DNA from: Sphingobacterium phlebotomi
GTDB lineage: Bacteria > Bacteroidota > Bacteroidia > Sphingobacteriales > Sphingobacteriaceae
Direction of reading: 5' to 3'
Length of the DNA: 64,000 nucleotides
NCBI RefSeq assembly: GCF_008180195.1
Contig: NZ_VTAV01000013.1
Span: 62,001 to 126,000 of the forward strand
Below, piece after piece: positions 23,838 to 33,163 of the stretch. The first letter of the stretch is position 1. The number at the start of each line of letters is the position of its first letter. Under the pieces are notes generated by a model. That model searched no databases and was not told where the DNA came from. It worked only from the letters and a program-made list of their open reading frames with translations. Position numbers and translations under genes: made by a program.

Positions 23838-25604
23838 TTATCTAATTTCAACCCTATACGGAAGACGAGCTTGTATGCCAGACGATTTTAATACTGTACG
23901 AAGCTGCTCGACATGCTGTCTGTATTCGCCCAGTTCTTCGTCCATCATCCACATCTTTATCCGCTCTTTAGACGTACTAAATAACGTCGCGAATGGATCT
24001 TTCAGTGTTGGATAATACATGACGCTGTAGTCCTTTAGTTTCGCCTTTGCCGCCGCCGCTTGTATAGCGCGATCGAGATTTCCGATACCATCTACCAATC
24101 CATGTTCCAACGCCTGGCTGCCCGTCCATACTCTTCCCTGTCCAATGCTATCTACAGCGGCTACATCCATATTTCGGCCTGTTGCTACTTTCCCCGTAAA
24201 CGTATTATAGATACGATCTACCTCAGCCTGTATAATAACTTTCTCTTCTTCTGTCAATGGACGGTCTACAGACGTCATCAAGTTTGCAAATTTGCCTGTT
24301 TTGACCTCATCCACATGTATACCCAATTTATTATTAAGCAGGCCTTGTAGATTGGGAATCAAGCCAAATACCCCTATAGAACCCGTAAGTGTTTCCTTCT
24401 CTGCGAAAATGGAATCGGCCAAGGCAGAAATATAATATCCGCCGGAGGCCGCATAGTCGCCCATGGATACCATAATAGGCTTTACTTTCTTCGTTAACTC
24501 TACCTCGCGGGCAATGATGTCAGACGCCAGCGCAGAACCACCGGGTGAATTCACCCGTAACACCACGGCTTTCACGCGATCGTCACGACGTAGTTTGCGA
24601 AGTTCCCGAGAAAGTTTATCACCGCCTATATTGCCTTCCGTACCTTCCCCGTCAACAATATCACCATACGCATACAACACAGCTACACGATCACCTTTTG
24701 TTTCCGTTTTTCCTTCCTTATTATAATCTAATAAGGAAACCGCAGGAACGTCCTTTTTCTCATCTATCTCCAAGCGCTCTTTTAACTTGGAGAGTACTTC
24801 ATCTTTGTAACATTTACCATCGATAAATTTATATTGTACGGCATCATCAGCATTTCTTATCAAAAAGTTATCCGCAATATTTTTAAGGGTATCGGTGGAA
24901 ATCTGCCTTCCTTCCGATACATTTTCCAGGAATGCGCTATACATGCTCCCCAAATAGGCTGTCATCTGTTCTCTATTGGCACTACTCATTTCATTCAGAA
25001 TAAAAGGCTCAACAGCCGATTTATAGGTACCTACCTTAACCACCTGCATTTCCACTCCCAGTTTATCCAACGCTTCTTTCATAAACATGACCGAGGCAGA
25101 AAGTCCTTTAAACTCCAAGGAACCCTCGGGATTCAAATAAATTTCGTCGGCTACCGACGCTATATAATATGCTTTTTGTGTATAGACATCACTATGTGCC
25201 ACAATAAACTTACCGGAGGATTTAAAGTCAACTAACGCATCGCGAATTTCTCTCAAACTTGCCATACCGGTATTAACGTATGTAGGATTGAGATATATCC
25301 CTTTTATACGATTGTCTTCTTTTGCTGCTGCGATACGGGAAATAATATCGTTTAATCCGAGCGATTTCATCTCACCATAACCGGGCAGGCTCATACTCTC
25401 CCAGGGATTCGATGATGTACGTTCAAGAATATTGTAATCTAACGAAACGTATAGTACTGCGCTTGACGGAACATACACCTCCTCTTTCGACCCCATATTA
25501 CTGACCGTAGCGGTGATAAATCCAATCATCACCATAAATAAAATAGCAAAAACGATGATCGTTCCTGTGATAGTCGCTAAGACGTATTTAAAAAAAGACT
25601 TCAT
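23838..25604 (-). CDS. sppA: Signal peptide peptidase SppA, long (67K) type
   Basis: Membrane-anchored, periplasm-facing serine protease that degrades cleaved signal peptides. 588 residues with one N-terminal membrane segment and two tandem ClpP-like halves, the full-length type of SppA. The catalytic Lys is in VGTYKSAVEPF in the first half. The Ser is in MGDYAASGGYYISA in the second half, followed by TLTGSIGVFG. Located between pgk and the divergent folK gene. Confidence 0.95.
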   Translation of the reverse strand: MKSFFKYVLATITGTIIVFAILFMVMIGFITATVSNMGSKEEVYVPSSAVLYVSLDYNILERTSSNPWESMSLPGYGEMKSLGLNDIISRIAAAKEDNRIKGIYLNPTYVNTGMASLREIRDALVDFKSSGKFIVAHSDVYTQKAYYIASVADEIYLNPEGSLEFKGLSASVMFMKEALDKLGVEMQVVKVGTYKSAVEPFILNEMSSANREQMTAYLGSMYSAFLENVSEGRQISTDTLKNIADNFLIRNADDAVQYKFIDGKCYKDEVLSKLKERLEIDEKKDVPAVSLLDYNKEGKTETKGDRVAVLYAYGDIVDGEGTEGNIGGDKLSRELRKLRRDDRVKAVVLRVNSPGGSALASDIIAREVELTKKVKPIMVSMGDYAASGGYYISALADSIFAEKETLTGSIGVFGLIPNLQGLLNNKLGIHVDEVKTGKFANLMTSVDRPLTEEEKVIIQAEVDRIYNTFTGKVATGRNMDVAAVDSIGQGRVWTGSQALEHGLVDGIGNLDRAIQAAAAKAKLKDYSVMYYPTLKDPFATLFSTSKERIKMWMMDEELGEYRQHVEQLRTVLKSSGIQARLPYRVEIR

Positions 25605-25689
25605 AATTATTTTCTGTTTTTACGTCTCTAATTTAGAGGTTTCTTTTGAAGAATTCGAAATTTAAATAGATTAGCTTTATCTTTAAACT

Positions 25690-26193
25690 ATGAACAAGGT
25701 GTTTTTGTTATTAGGTGCAAACTTGGGCAATCCCGCCACGCAATTAGCAAAGGCTCTCGAGAAAATTGAAAGCGTGGTGGGGAAGATAGAGGCTTGTTCA
25801 TCGCTTTACGAATCCGAAGCCTGGGGCGTAACGGATCAGCCCATATTTCTTAATCAAGTGGCACTCGTATCTACTTCTCTTTCGCCGTTGGATGTACTAG
25901 ATAACGTCCAAGCAATTGAAGATAATTTGGGACGCGTACGAATATCAAAATGGGGTGCCAGAGTCATTGATATTGATATTTTGTACTTTAATTACGACTG
26001 CATTCAACACGAACGTTTAATTGTTCCGCATCCATATCTGCCCGACCGAAGATTTGTATTGGTTCCGCTTTCTGAAATCGCACCTTCCTTCACACATCCT
26101 ACATTAGGCATAACAACAGTTGACTTATTAGCAAAATGTGAAGATCATCTAGGTGTACATCTTTATAATCCAGACGATAACAATGCAATATAG
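25690..26193 (+). CDS. folK: 2-amino-4-hydroxy-6-hydroxymethyldihydropteridine diphosphokinase
   Basis: Folate pathway enzyme transferring diphosphate from ATP to the pterin. 167 residues. The N-terminal LLGANLGNPATQLAKAL, the pterin-site region and the signature RVRISKWGARVIDIDILYF with HERLIVPHPYLPDRRFVLVPL are present. The stop overlaps the start of the Hpt-domain gene by 11 bases. Confidence 0.96.
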   Translation: MNKVFLLLGANLGNPATQLAKALEKIESVVGKIEACSSLYESEAWGVTDQPIFLNQVALVSTSLSPLDVLDNVQAIEDNLGRVRISKWGARVIDIDILYFNYDCIQHERLIVPHPYLPDRRFVLVPLSEIAPSFTHPTLGITTVDLLAKCEDHLGVHLYNPDDNNAI

Positions 26194-26533
26194 ATTGATC
26201 AATCCATCGGTTATCAAAGAAAACTTGATGAATAACGAAGAGTTAATCTTCCAATTTCTTAGCCTCTATCAAGAACAGATACCTCTTGACTTACAAGCAT
26301 TAAAAGAAGCAACGACATCAGGGGTACATATTGAAATTGCTAATAAGGCTCATCATATAAAACCAACAATGGAATATATCGGGGCGCACACTTTACGAGA
26401 GAAGCTACAAAAACTAGAGTACGCAGGAAAAAATGGTGCTGAAATCCTCCACATCCATACGCTATTTTTGGATATAGAAAATGAGATATTAACACTACTG
26501 CAAGAAATCGCCGACTATAAGCAGCGTACGTGA
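26183..26533 (+). CDS. Hpt (histidine phosphotransfer) domain protein
   Basis: A 116-residue single-domain helical protein. The phosphorylatable His lies in ANKAHHIKPTMEYIGA, the pattern typical of Hpt four-helix bundles in this phylum, at about residue 57. Such proteins relay phosphate between response-regulator receiver domains. No kinase or regulator gene is adjacent, so its partners are unlinked. The ATG at 26183 (MQYRL) is preferred over the one at 26153, which lies further inside folK. Confidence 0.78.
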   Translation: MQYRLINPSVIKENLMNNEELIFQFLSLYQEQIPLDLQALKEATTSGVHIEIANKAHHIKPTMEYIGAHTLREKLQKLEYAGKNGAEILHIHTLFLDIENEILTLLQEIADYKQRT

Positions 26534-26549
26534 AATATCCCAATACGGA

Positions 26550-27242
26550 CTACGATCGATCCCGCCGTTTCTGTAAAGTAAAATGCAGTTGTGACAAAAT
26601 GAAATAAGCTAATAGAATAAGTGGTAAAGCTAAAAAGTGGAGTGTAAATAGAAAAACGATACTGATAAACAGGAAAATATATTTGAACTTGTTTTCACGC
26701 CACGCCAACGAAGATAATTTCATACTAAATAAACGGATTTCAGACACTAATAAGAAACTAACAATCGCCACGATAACAAGCAATATCCAAGGTTGATATA
26801 TCCAGGTGGGATGTACAGCACCAATAAAGGGCAAGGACATGATAAAGAAAGCATTCATAGGTGTATTAAGGCCTATAAATTCGGACGTCTGTCGTTCATC
26901 AATATTAAACTTTGCTAATCTCAATGCCGAAAATGCCGTGACAACAAATCCCAAATACGGAAGGTAAACATGGTCTGTAGATGCCTCCAGTAACTTATAC
27001 AAAACCGCTCCCGGTAAAAAACCAAAGCTGATGACATCGGCCAAAGAATCTAATTCTTTCCCAATATTCGATTTAACATCAAGTAACCGAGCCACCATTC
27101 CATCAAAAAAATCAAATATTCCCGAAACGAGGACACAGTAGAACGCCAACAGAAACTCTCCCTTTAATACAAATAGAACACCAATACAACCGCTAAAAAG
27201 ATTGAGACACGTTAATGTATTTGGAATATGTTTTTTCATCAC
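26550..27242 (-). CDS. pssA: CDP-diacylglycerol--serine O-phosphatidyltransferase
   Basis: Makes phosphatidylserine, the precursor of phosphatidylethanolamine. 230 residues with multiple membrane segments. The CDP-alcohol signature D44-x2-D47-G-x2-A-R-x8-G-x3-D-x3-D (to D69) is complete, and KHIPNTLTCLNLFSGCIGV matches the PssA N-terminus. The start may be ATG 27242 or 27239. Convergent with the Hpt gene. Confidence 0.92.
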   Translation of the reverse strand: MMKKHIPNTLTCLNLFSGCIGVLFVLKGEFLLAFYCVLVSGIFDFFDGMVARLLDVKSNIGKELDSLADVISFGFLPGAVLYKLLEASTDHVYLPYLGFVVTAFSALRLAKFNIDERQTSEFIGLNTPMNAFFIMSLPFIGAVHPTWIYQPWILLVIVAIVSFLLVSEIRLFSMKLSSLAWRENKFKYIFLFISIVFLFTLHFLALPLILLAYFILSQLHFTLQKRRDRS

Positions 27243-27247
27243 AATTA

Positions 27248-27289
27248 CAAAAAATTAAAGCCACCCCTTTGAGAACAAAGGATGGCTTA
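27248..27289 (-). terminator. Intrinsic terminator of rho
   Basis: On the minus strand AAGCCATCCTTTG pairs with CAAAGGGGTGGCTT with one bulge, followed by AATTTTTTG. It lies between the rho stop and the pssA start. Confidence 0.7.
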
Positions 27290-27315
27290 AAAATAGAAAA
27301 TATCAAAGAAATTAG

Positions 27316-28809
27316 CTATTTATTCATACTAATCAAAAACTCTTCGTTTGATCTTGTTCCACGCATTTGTGTCAACAGGAACTCCATTGCTTCCGTAGAA
27401 TTCATATCGGCTAAGTGATTACGTAATACCCACATACGTTGCAAGATATCGCGATCTACAAGTAGGTCGTCACGACGCGTACTGGAAGCTGTCAAATCGA
27501 TGGCTGGGAAAATACGTTTGTTAGCCAGCTTACGGTCAAGCTGAAGCTCCATATTACCCGTACCTTTAAATTCTTCGAAAATCACATCGTCCATTTTTGA
27601 ACCTGTATCTGTCAAAGCGGTTGCCAATATCGTCAATGACCCGCCTTTCTCGATATTACGTGCCGCTCCGAAGAAACGTTTTGGTCTGTGTAACGCATTA
27701 GCATCTACCCCACCCGATAGGATTTTCCCAGATGCTGGAGCAACTGTGTTATACGCCCGAGCCAAACGCGTAATGGAGTCTAATAGAATAACGACATCAT
27801 GTCCGCACTCGACCATTCGCTTTGCCTTCTCCAACACAATATTAGCAATCTTCACATGACGATCTGCAGGCTCATCAAAAGTAGAAGAAATCACTTCAGC
27901 ACGTACATTTCTTGCCATATCGGTCACCTCCTCTGGACGTTCGTCAATCAGTAAGATAATAAGGTAAACCTCTGGATGATTCTTTGCAATCGCATTAGCG
28001 ACTTCTTTCAATAGATTTGTTTTACCAGTTTTAGGTTGCGCCACAATCAATCCACGTTGACCTTTACCGATAGGTGTAAACAAGTCCATAATACGTGTCG
28101 AATGGTTACCTGCTCCTAAGTCTAGGTTTAGTTTCTCGTCTGGAAACAAAGGAGTCAGGTAATCAAATGGTACCCGATCCCGAATTTCCGCAGGGTTTTG
28201 ACCGTTGATAGATTCTACTCGAACCAACGGAAAATATTTTTCCCCTTCTTTTGGTGGACGAATAGAACCACGCACATTGTCACCTGTTTTCAATCCAAAT
28301 AATTTAATTTGGGATTGAGAAACATAAATATCATCCGGAGATGTTAAATAGTTATAATCCGATGAGCGTAAGAAACCGTAGCCATCCGGCATAATTTCCA
28401 ACACGCCTTCATTAACGATAACATTGTCAAAATCTGTTGGAAGTACCGGAGATGAAGTTTCTGTTTTAGGAACGGAAGTAGATTCTTTTTCTCTTGTTAC
28501 GTTGGTTTCGGATTCTGCTTCAGTTGACGAAACGTCATCTGTTTTTGAAAAATCAGCTGGTGATGTCCGTTTGGTTATCGCCACAGGCTCCGTTTTTAAT
28601 GTTCTGACTCGCTTTCTCGTTCTTTCCGCAGCAGAGCTTTCGACCGCTTTCTCTTCTTGATCTTCTTCTTCGATAGATCGCTTCGCTATAACCTTAATAC
28701 GATCAATCAATTCTTGTTTGCGCAGTTTATCGGCATCAGTGATGCCTAATACTTTTGCAATCTCGCGTAACTCTGACACGAGTTTGGTGTTTAGTGCATT
28801 AATATCCAT
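27316..28809 (-). CDS. rho: Transcription termination factor Rho
   Basis: Hexameric RNA helicase. 497 residues against about 420 in E. coli. The N-terminal Rho_N helix bundle is about residues 1-43 and the RNA-binding cold-shock-like domain begins near 128 (EGVLEIMPDGYGFLRS). The Walker A is AQPKTGKT and the Walker B region VVILLDSITRLARAYN, with DERPEEVTDM before it. The extra length is a Ser/Thr/Glu/Lys-rich linker at about residues 44-125, seen in many Bacteroidota Rho proteins. A 590-base gene-free region lies upstream. Confidence 0.97.
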   Translation of the reverse strand: MDINALNTKLVSELREIAKVLGITDADKLRKQELIDRIKVIAKRSIEEEDQEEKAVESSAAERTRKRVRTLKTEPVAITKRTSPADFSKTDDVSSTEAESETNVTREKESTSVPKTETSSPVLPTDFDNVIVNEGVLEIMPDGYGFLRSSDYNYLTSPDDIYVSQSQIKLFGLKTGDNVRGSIRPPKEGEKYFPLVRVESINGQNPAEIRDRVPFDYLTPLFPDEKLNLDLGAGNHSTRIMDLFTPIGKGQRGLIVAQPKTGKTNLLKEVANAIAKNHPEVYLIILLIDERPEEVTDMARNVRAEVISSTFDEPADRHVKIANIVLEKAKRMVECGHDVVILLDSITRLARAYNTVAPASGKILSGGVDANALHRPKRFFGAARNIEKGGSLTILATALTDTGSKMDDVIFEEFKGTGNMELQLDRKLANKRIFPAIDLTASSTRRDDLLVDRDILQRMWVLRNHLADMNSTEAMEFLLTQMRGTRSNEEFLISMNK

Positions 28810-29399
28810 TAACTTTTTACTATGAGATATAGGATTTTACTTTTTTTGAATTTATCCAAATTATACTTTTAGCAAATGCTGTTTTTAGATGTGCTAAAAA
28901 TATGATAGGGGTGTATAACTAAACTATTTTAATTAATAATGTAAGCTATTTGCCCCCTCTTCAGGATAAATCTGAGAATTGGCACAAAAATAACATAACA
29001 TTTGTATATTCAAAGAAAATTTTGTTAAATATTTTTTTGAAGCTGTTCGTTTTTAACGAACCGGGGATACTAAGATTCCCGAACAACCACTACTATAACG
29101 TTCATAACCCAAAATTATTTTAACAGCTAGATGAAAAAGAGATTTTCCTAAATACCCTAAAACATATTGTACAAAATACACTAAGCTTCAAAAAAATCAT
29201 GACATAAAAAAAACCGCCTTAACAAGGCCTTAAAGGGCATTTTTTCTAAAAAAAGGTTCTCTTTTTTTATTAATGGCTTATTTTTTAATATTTAAAATTC
29301 TTGTTTTTGAACAGAAACCCGTATTTTCGGGCAAGTATTAGCAAAAAATTAAAGAATAAATTAGCAACAAAAACATAACACAATAAAACCAAATCTATA
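28810..29399. other. AT-rich intergenic region upstream of rho and a BadF kinase
   Basis: About 590 bases between divergent genes, AT-rich with several long A and T runs. A weak GCCTT-aac-AAGGC hairpin followed by a T-run lies around 29214-29246. I see no ORF and no clear promoter pair. A long rho leader would be compatible with autoregulation, but nothing in the sequence proves it. Confidence 0.45.
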
Positions 29400-30254
29400 A
29401 TGATAATCATTGCGGACGGAGGATCGACAAAAACAAACTGGTGTTTGTTAGATGACTCAAACAAAAAGATATACTTCAACACGGAGGGCTATAACCCCTA
29501 TTTTGTCGACAGTGAGTATATTGTTAATTCGTTAAAAAAAGGATTACCCAGCGATTTGCCTTTCGAAAAGATTACCGAAGTAAATTATTACGGAGCCGGA
29601 GTACATAACGAAGAGAAAGCTACAATCGTAGAAGTGGCTATGCAAAAGGTATTTCCGAATGCCAAAGTAGAAGTTGGTCACGACTTGCTTGCCGCCGCAC
29701 GCGCATTGTTGGCAGATCAACCTGGTTTTGCCGCAATTTTAGGAACGGGTACAAATACTTGTATTTATGATGGCGAGAAGATTACCCATAACATTGATTC
29801 TGCTGCATATATATTAGGTGATGAAGGAAGTGGTAGCTATATCGGAAAGAAATTGTTAGCAGACTTTATCCGTGGATTAATGCCAGAAGCGGTAGAAAAA
29901 TTGTTTTTTGAAACATATAAATTGACTCCTGATGAAATCATGGACAACGTTTATACAAAACCGCTAGCTAACCGGTTCTGTGCTAGCTTCAGTAAATTTG
30001 TATACGATAACAACGTTAATATGGAGTATACACGCAGTATAGTGACAGAAGCCTTTGATACATTCTTTAAGAACCTCGTAAGCAAATACCCCGATTATCA
30101 AAAACATACTTTTAATTGTATTGGTTCTGTAGCCTATAATTTCCGCAATGTTTTAGAAGAGACAGCGACGCGTTACGGAATGAAAGTGGGCAAAATTATA
30201 CGCTCACCAATAGATGATTTAGTAGTTTTCCACATCAATAGAGCAAAAAACTAA
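29400..30254 (+). CDS. BadF/BadG-type ATPase, probable N-acetylglucosamine kinase-like
   Basis: ASKHA-fold sugar kinase-like protein of 284 residues. The N-terminal phosphate-1 motif is IADGGSTKTNWCLLD, the adenosine/phosphate-2 region is AILGTGTNTCIYDG, and YILGDEGSGSYIGKKL is the conserved BadF-kinase block. Related proteins phosphorylate amino sugars such as GlcNAc, and its role may be cell-wall sugar recycling. A paralogue of about equal length lies at 34282-35145. It is monocistronic, ending in a strong bidirectional hairpin at 30268-30307. Confidence 0.8.
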   Translation: MIIIADGGSTKTNWCLLDDSNKKIYFNTEGYNPYFVDSEYIVNSLKKGLPSDLPFEKITEVNYYGAGVHNEEKATIVEVAMQKVFPNAKVEVGHDLLAAARALLADQPGFAAILGTGTNTCIYDGEKITHNIDSAAYILGDEGSGSYIGKKLLADFIRGLMPEAVEKLFFETYKLTPDEIMDNVYTKPLANRFCASFSKFVYDNNVNMEYTRSIVTEAFDTFFKNLVSKYPDYQKHTFNCIGSVAYNFRNVLEETATRYGMKVGKIIRSPIDDLVVFHINRAKN

Positions 30255-30267
30255 TATATTTTTTTTT

Positions 30268-30311
30268 GAGGTGAGTATCTATCTGTCAGACGGAAGATAC
30301 TCACCTCTACT
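30268..30311. terminator. Bidirectional intrinsic terminator
   Basis: A perfect 13-bp stem, GAGGTGAGTATCT with AGATACTCACCTC, and a 14-base loop. A T-run precedes and follows it, between convergent genes. Confidence 0.85.
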
Positions 30312-30313
30312 TT

Positions 30314-30997
30314 TTATAATGCGACCGATTCGCCGATCTTCGGCAGATACAATCGCAATCCATTTGCTTCAAATTTCTGCTTAGCTTCTTCCGTATTAAT
30401 ACGAATAGGCGGAAAGGTATCATAATGAACCCCGATAATATTTTTACAATTCACAAATTGCGCAGCTTTAATCGCATCGTCAACGTCCATGGTATAGTGT
30501 CCGCCGATAGGCAGAAATGCCCAATCCAACGCTAAATCTTCCAATAGTTTCATCTCCAGTGTCAACGCTGTATCTCCTGCAAAGTAAATTTTCTTATCGT
30601 CCACAAAAAACACGTATCCTACAGGTACTCCTGCATAATCGCCCTCGGGTGTACTGTTGGTGTGCAATGCGTAAACCATTTTTACCTTTCCGAAAGGCAA
30701 AGAAAGTGTTCCTCCAAAATTATATTCAATCACCTTTTCATCTGGCACGCCCTGTTTTCTTACCCACGCTGCCGTTTCTACAACTGCCGCCACGGTGGCG
30801 CCGCTATTCGATTGAATATTCTTCATGTCTGCGACATGATCTTGATGGCAGTGCGTTAAAAAAATATAATCAGGATTTAAAACGTTGACATCGATATCTT
30901 TTGCCAACGGATTATACGTAATAAAAGGATCTAATAAAATCTTGCTGCCATTAAAATCAAACACTACACACGACTGTCCGTAATAAGTAACTTCCAT
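30314..30997 (-). CDS. Metallo-beta-lactamase-fold metal-dependent hydrolase (UPF0173-like)
   Basis: Cytoplasmic protein of 227 residues from the ATG at 30997 (MEVTYYG); the longer frame from 31033 starts with an unconvincing 12-residue extension. The metal motif is LTHCHQDHVADM, with a second ligand region IYFAGDTALTLEM and a C-terminal GVHYDTFPPIRI. This matches the UPF0173 subgroup of small beta-lactamase-fold hydrolases, whose substrates are unknown. The gene is 38 bases downstream of the ybaB-like gene, so the two are probably co-transcribed. Confidence 0.85.
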   Translation of the reverse strand: MEVTYYGQSCVVFDFNGSKILLDPFITYNPLAKDIDVNVLNPDYIFLTHCHQDHVADMKNIQSNSGATVAAVVETAAWVRKQGVPDEKVIEYNFGGTLSLPFGKVKMVYALHTNSTPEGDYAGVPVGYVFFVDDKKIYFAGDTALTLEMKLLEDLALDWAFLPIGGHYTMDVDDAIKAAQFVNCKNIIGVHYDTFPPIRINTEEAKQKFEANGLRLYLPKIGESVAL

Positions 30998-31035
30998 ATA
31001 TTTTCCTTTATATAAACTATAAGTCGGATGCAATA

Positions 31036-31359
31036 CTATTTATTGCTACCGAACAAATTCCCTAAGCCACCAAGCCCACCAAGCAAATCTTGTGATACCA
31101 CTTGCATCTCCGCTTGGCTAACATTTTCGGCTTGTTGCAAAGCTTTGTTCAATGCAACGACCAACAATTCTTCCAGCTCTTCTTTATCATGAAGTTGCTT
31201 AAGAAATTCGTCATCAATCGTAATTTCTCTTATTTCTTTACTAGCGGAAGCCACGACTCTCACTTTGCCTCCCTCTGTTTCTCCAAAAACAGAAATGCTA
31301 TCTAAACGTTTTTTTACTTCTTCAGCCTTTTGCTGCGCTTGAAACAACTTGTCAAACAT
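31036..31359 (-). CDS. YbaB/EbfC-family nucleoid-associated protein
   Basis: A 107-residue DNA-binding dimer protein. The N-terminal FQAQQKAEEVKKRLDS coiled helix, the strand motifs GGKVRVVASASKEIREITID and the central basic and acidic pattern fit YbaB. It ends with a Gly-rich tail, GGLGGLGNLFGSNK. Usually next to recR or dnaX in other phyla; here it is followed by the UPF0173-type hydrolase. Confidence 0.9.
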   Translation of the reverse strand: MFDKLFQAQQKAEEVKKRLDSISVFGETEGGKVRVVASASKEIREITIDDEFLKQLHDKEELEELLVVALNKALQQAENVSQAEMQVVSQDLLGGLGGLGNLFGSNK

Positions 31360-31431
31360 AATCTATTCCTTTATTTATGATGCAATTTACGAAACCTCTG
31401 ACATAGGGGCAAAAAAGAACAAACAAAAACT

Positions 31432-31439
31432 TAACTTTG
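31432..31439 (+). promoter_or_regulatory. Possible -7 element upstream of the 31465 gene
   Basis: TAACTTTG fits TAnnTTTG. No TTTG is found at the expected -33 position. Transcription from it would begin near 31446, almost at the ATG at 31450, which favours the downstream ATG at 31465. Confidence 0.35.
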
Positions 31440-31464
31440 CAGTACTTATATGAGCGTAACATAC

Positions 31465-31959
31465 ATGCAAAATCTTAATTTTTACACCACATTACTCCAA
31501 AACACACAACAAACTGAGCCCAATATGGCTGAATATTTGGAAGAAGAGGTTAATATTCTCATACACAAACTCAAATTCATTTCCGAAGACCAACGACCCT
31601 CGGTTCTTATACTAACACAAATTGGCTTTCATCCGCTATTTAATGAACAGCTTGCGGATAGCATAGCTATTGCGGGCGGAAAGTTGCTTACGGAGAAATA
31701 CGATAATCCCTCATTATTATTCATTGTTCAAGAAAACGATAAGCTCTATACAGCTGTTCCCGATCTTCTTCAAGATGAAATATTAAGCAGAACAGATGCC
31801 TTACAGTCAAATAACGTTTATATTATCCAAAAAAGAAATTTTGGAACGGAAAGCGTCGATTTTCTACACGACATCGAAATAAGCGCCGAGATTATACAGC
31901 CGAAATATTTTATTTATGGTCGAAAAGGAACTGATTGGGTTCAGTTTGATATAGCATAA
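31465..31959 (+). CDS. Conserved-looking protein of unknown function
   Basis: Not recognised. 164 residues from the ATG at 31465 (MQNLNFYT), or 169 from the ATG at 31450; the shorter one is favoured because the only -7-like box lies just upstream. The protein is soluble with no signal peptide. It shows alternating strand/helix segments (VLILTQIGFHPLFNEQLADS, then LLFIVQENDKLYTAVPD), faintly like half of a periplasmic-binding-type fold, but without a signal peptide that is not convincing. It ends in a strong terminator. Confidence 0.6.
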   Translation: MQNLNFYTTLLQNTQQTEPNMAEYLEEEVNILIHKLKFISEDQRPSVLILTQIGFHPLFNEQLADSIAIAGGKLLTEKYDNPSLLFIVQENDKLYTAVPDLLQDEILSRTDALQSNNVYIIQKRNFGTESVDFLHDIEISAEIIQPKYFIYGRKGTDWVQFDIA

Positions 31960-31960
31960 C

Positions 31961-31993
31961 AGAACGGGCAATATGCCCGTTCTTTTCTTTTAT
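31961..31993. terminator. Intrinsic terminator
   Basis: AGAACGGGCA pairs perfectly with TGCCCGTTCT around an ATA loop, followed by TTTCTTTTAT on the + strand. It separates two convergent genes; the last bases of the T-tract fall in the stop region of the minus gene. Confidence 0.85.
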
Positions 31994-32997
31994 AACATAA
32001 ATTTCTTACGCAGAATAGCATAAAGTTTCTCTACCGTTTGTGGTTTATCTGCCCAGTTATTTTTTAAGGCATAATTTGTCTGCAGAAAAGCATCTGCTTC
32101 CGCGAAAGTAGCATATCTGTTCAAAAGTTCAATTGCTTCGCTATATGCTAGGGAATATCCATTAAACAAATCCTTAATAAACAAGAGCTTATCATTCAAA
32201 CTGATAGACGATTTAAGATCCACGATTTTATCCCTATCCCCTCCTGTCGATGCCGAAGATGTCGTGCCGGATACTGCCGCCATCGCTCCTGCTTTACGTT
32301 GTTGTTGAAGAATTTCATTCAATGTCAACGGACGTGCTGGTTTCGCTTCCTCAACTGCCGGTACATTTTGATTTTGCTCCAATACAATTTCCTTGGGTTC
32401 CTCTATAACTTCGTTGATAACAACCTCTGCCTTCGATTCTTCCTCAGGCTTTTGTTGAAACTTAATTTCTTCCTGCACCACGCCTTTCGACTCTTCTGCT
32501 ACTTGATGAGGTTGTTCTCCTTTTTCAACAGGTGTTGATTCTATTTGTGAAGTCAATGGCTCCTCTTCATCAGCGGCGATATGTTCTGGGTTTTCTACTA
32601 ACGGTGCCTCTTCCGCCTCAGACACAGGTTCTTCAACAACTTGCAACGGGTCTTCCTGCACTGCTTCTACAGCTTCCTCTTCTGGTCGCTGCACTTCTAC
32701 CTTTGTTACTTCCTGAATCTCATCGTAAACAGGCTGCTTATCTGTTGCTCCCTCCAAGGCTACAGGAGGTGTAAATCCTTCCTCTACTTGTATAGACGCG
32801 GGTTCTCTTCCTATCGTTACGGTTAATTTTCGTAATACTTCGATATGGCTGGTTAAAAATTTAGCCTTTGCTTCCAATAATAACAAGGCTTCATCTGATT
32901 CTACTATATTTTTATCCGATAATGTTGTATAATCATCGTTAATCTCCACCAACAACTCTCCTATTTTTGAAAATATAGATTCCTTTGTATATGCCAT
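31990..32997 (-). CDS. Acidic linker protein of unknown function with conserved ends
   Basis: 335 residues. An N-terminal helical domain of about 70 residues (KIGELLVEINDDYTTLSDKN) is joined by a very acidic Glu/Val/Pro-rich stretch (about 70-225) to a C-terminal helical domain (LNEILQQQRKAG, then SISLNDKLLFIKDLFNGY, ending in VEKLYAILRKKFML). The C-terminal block with LNDKLLFI..LF resembles a domain I know from unannotated Bacteroidota proteins, without an assigned function. No membrane segment. The disordered centre suggests an adaptor or scaffold role, which is inference. The thymidine kinase gene is divergent from it. Confidence 0.65.
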   Translation of the reverse strand: MAYTKESIFSKIGELLVEINDDYTTLSDKNIVESDEALLLLEAKAKFLTSHIEVLRKLTVTIGREPASIQVEEGFTPPVALEGATDKQPVYDEIQEVTKVEVQRPEEEAVEAVQEDPLQVVEEPVSEAEEAPLVENPEHIAADEEEPLTSQIESTPVEKGEQPHQVAEESKGVVQEEIKFQQKPEEESKAEVVINEVIEEPKEIVLEQNQNVPAVEEAKPARPLTLNEILQQQRKAGAMAAVSGTTSSASTGGDRDKIVDLKSSISLNDKLLFIKDLFNGYSLAYSEAIELLNRYATFAEADAFLQTNYALKNNWADKPQTVEKLYAILRKKFML

Positions 32998-33163
32998 TTT
33001 TATTTATTTATCTGCTTTAATGTCTTTTTCAACAATACATTCCTGCCCTCCATCGATAACAGAATACATTGATAGATACTTTGTTCTGATATAGAACACT
33101 CAAATTTAAGATATAATTTCGATATTAGCACAGATTATAGGGAAGAATAATTTAAAGAATCCC

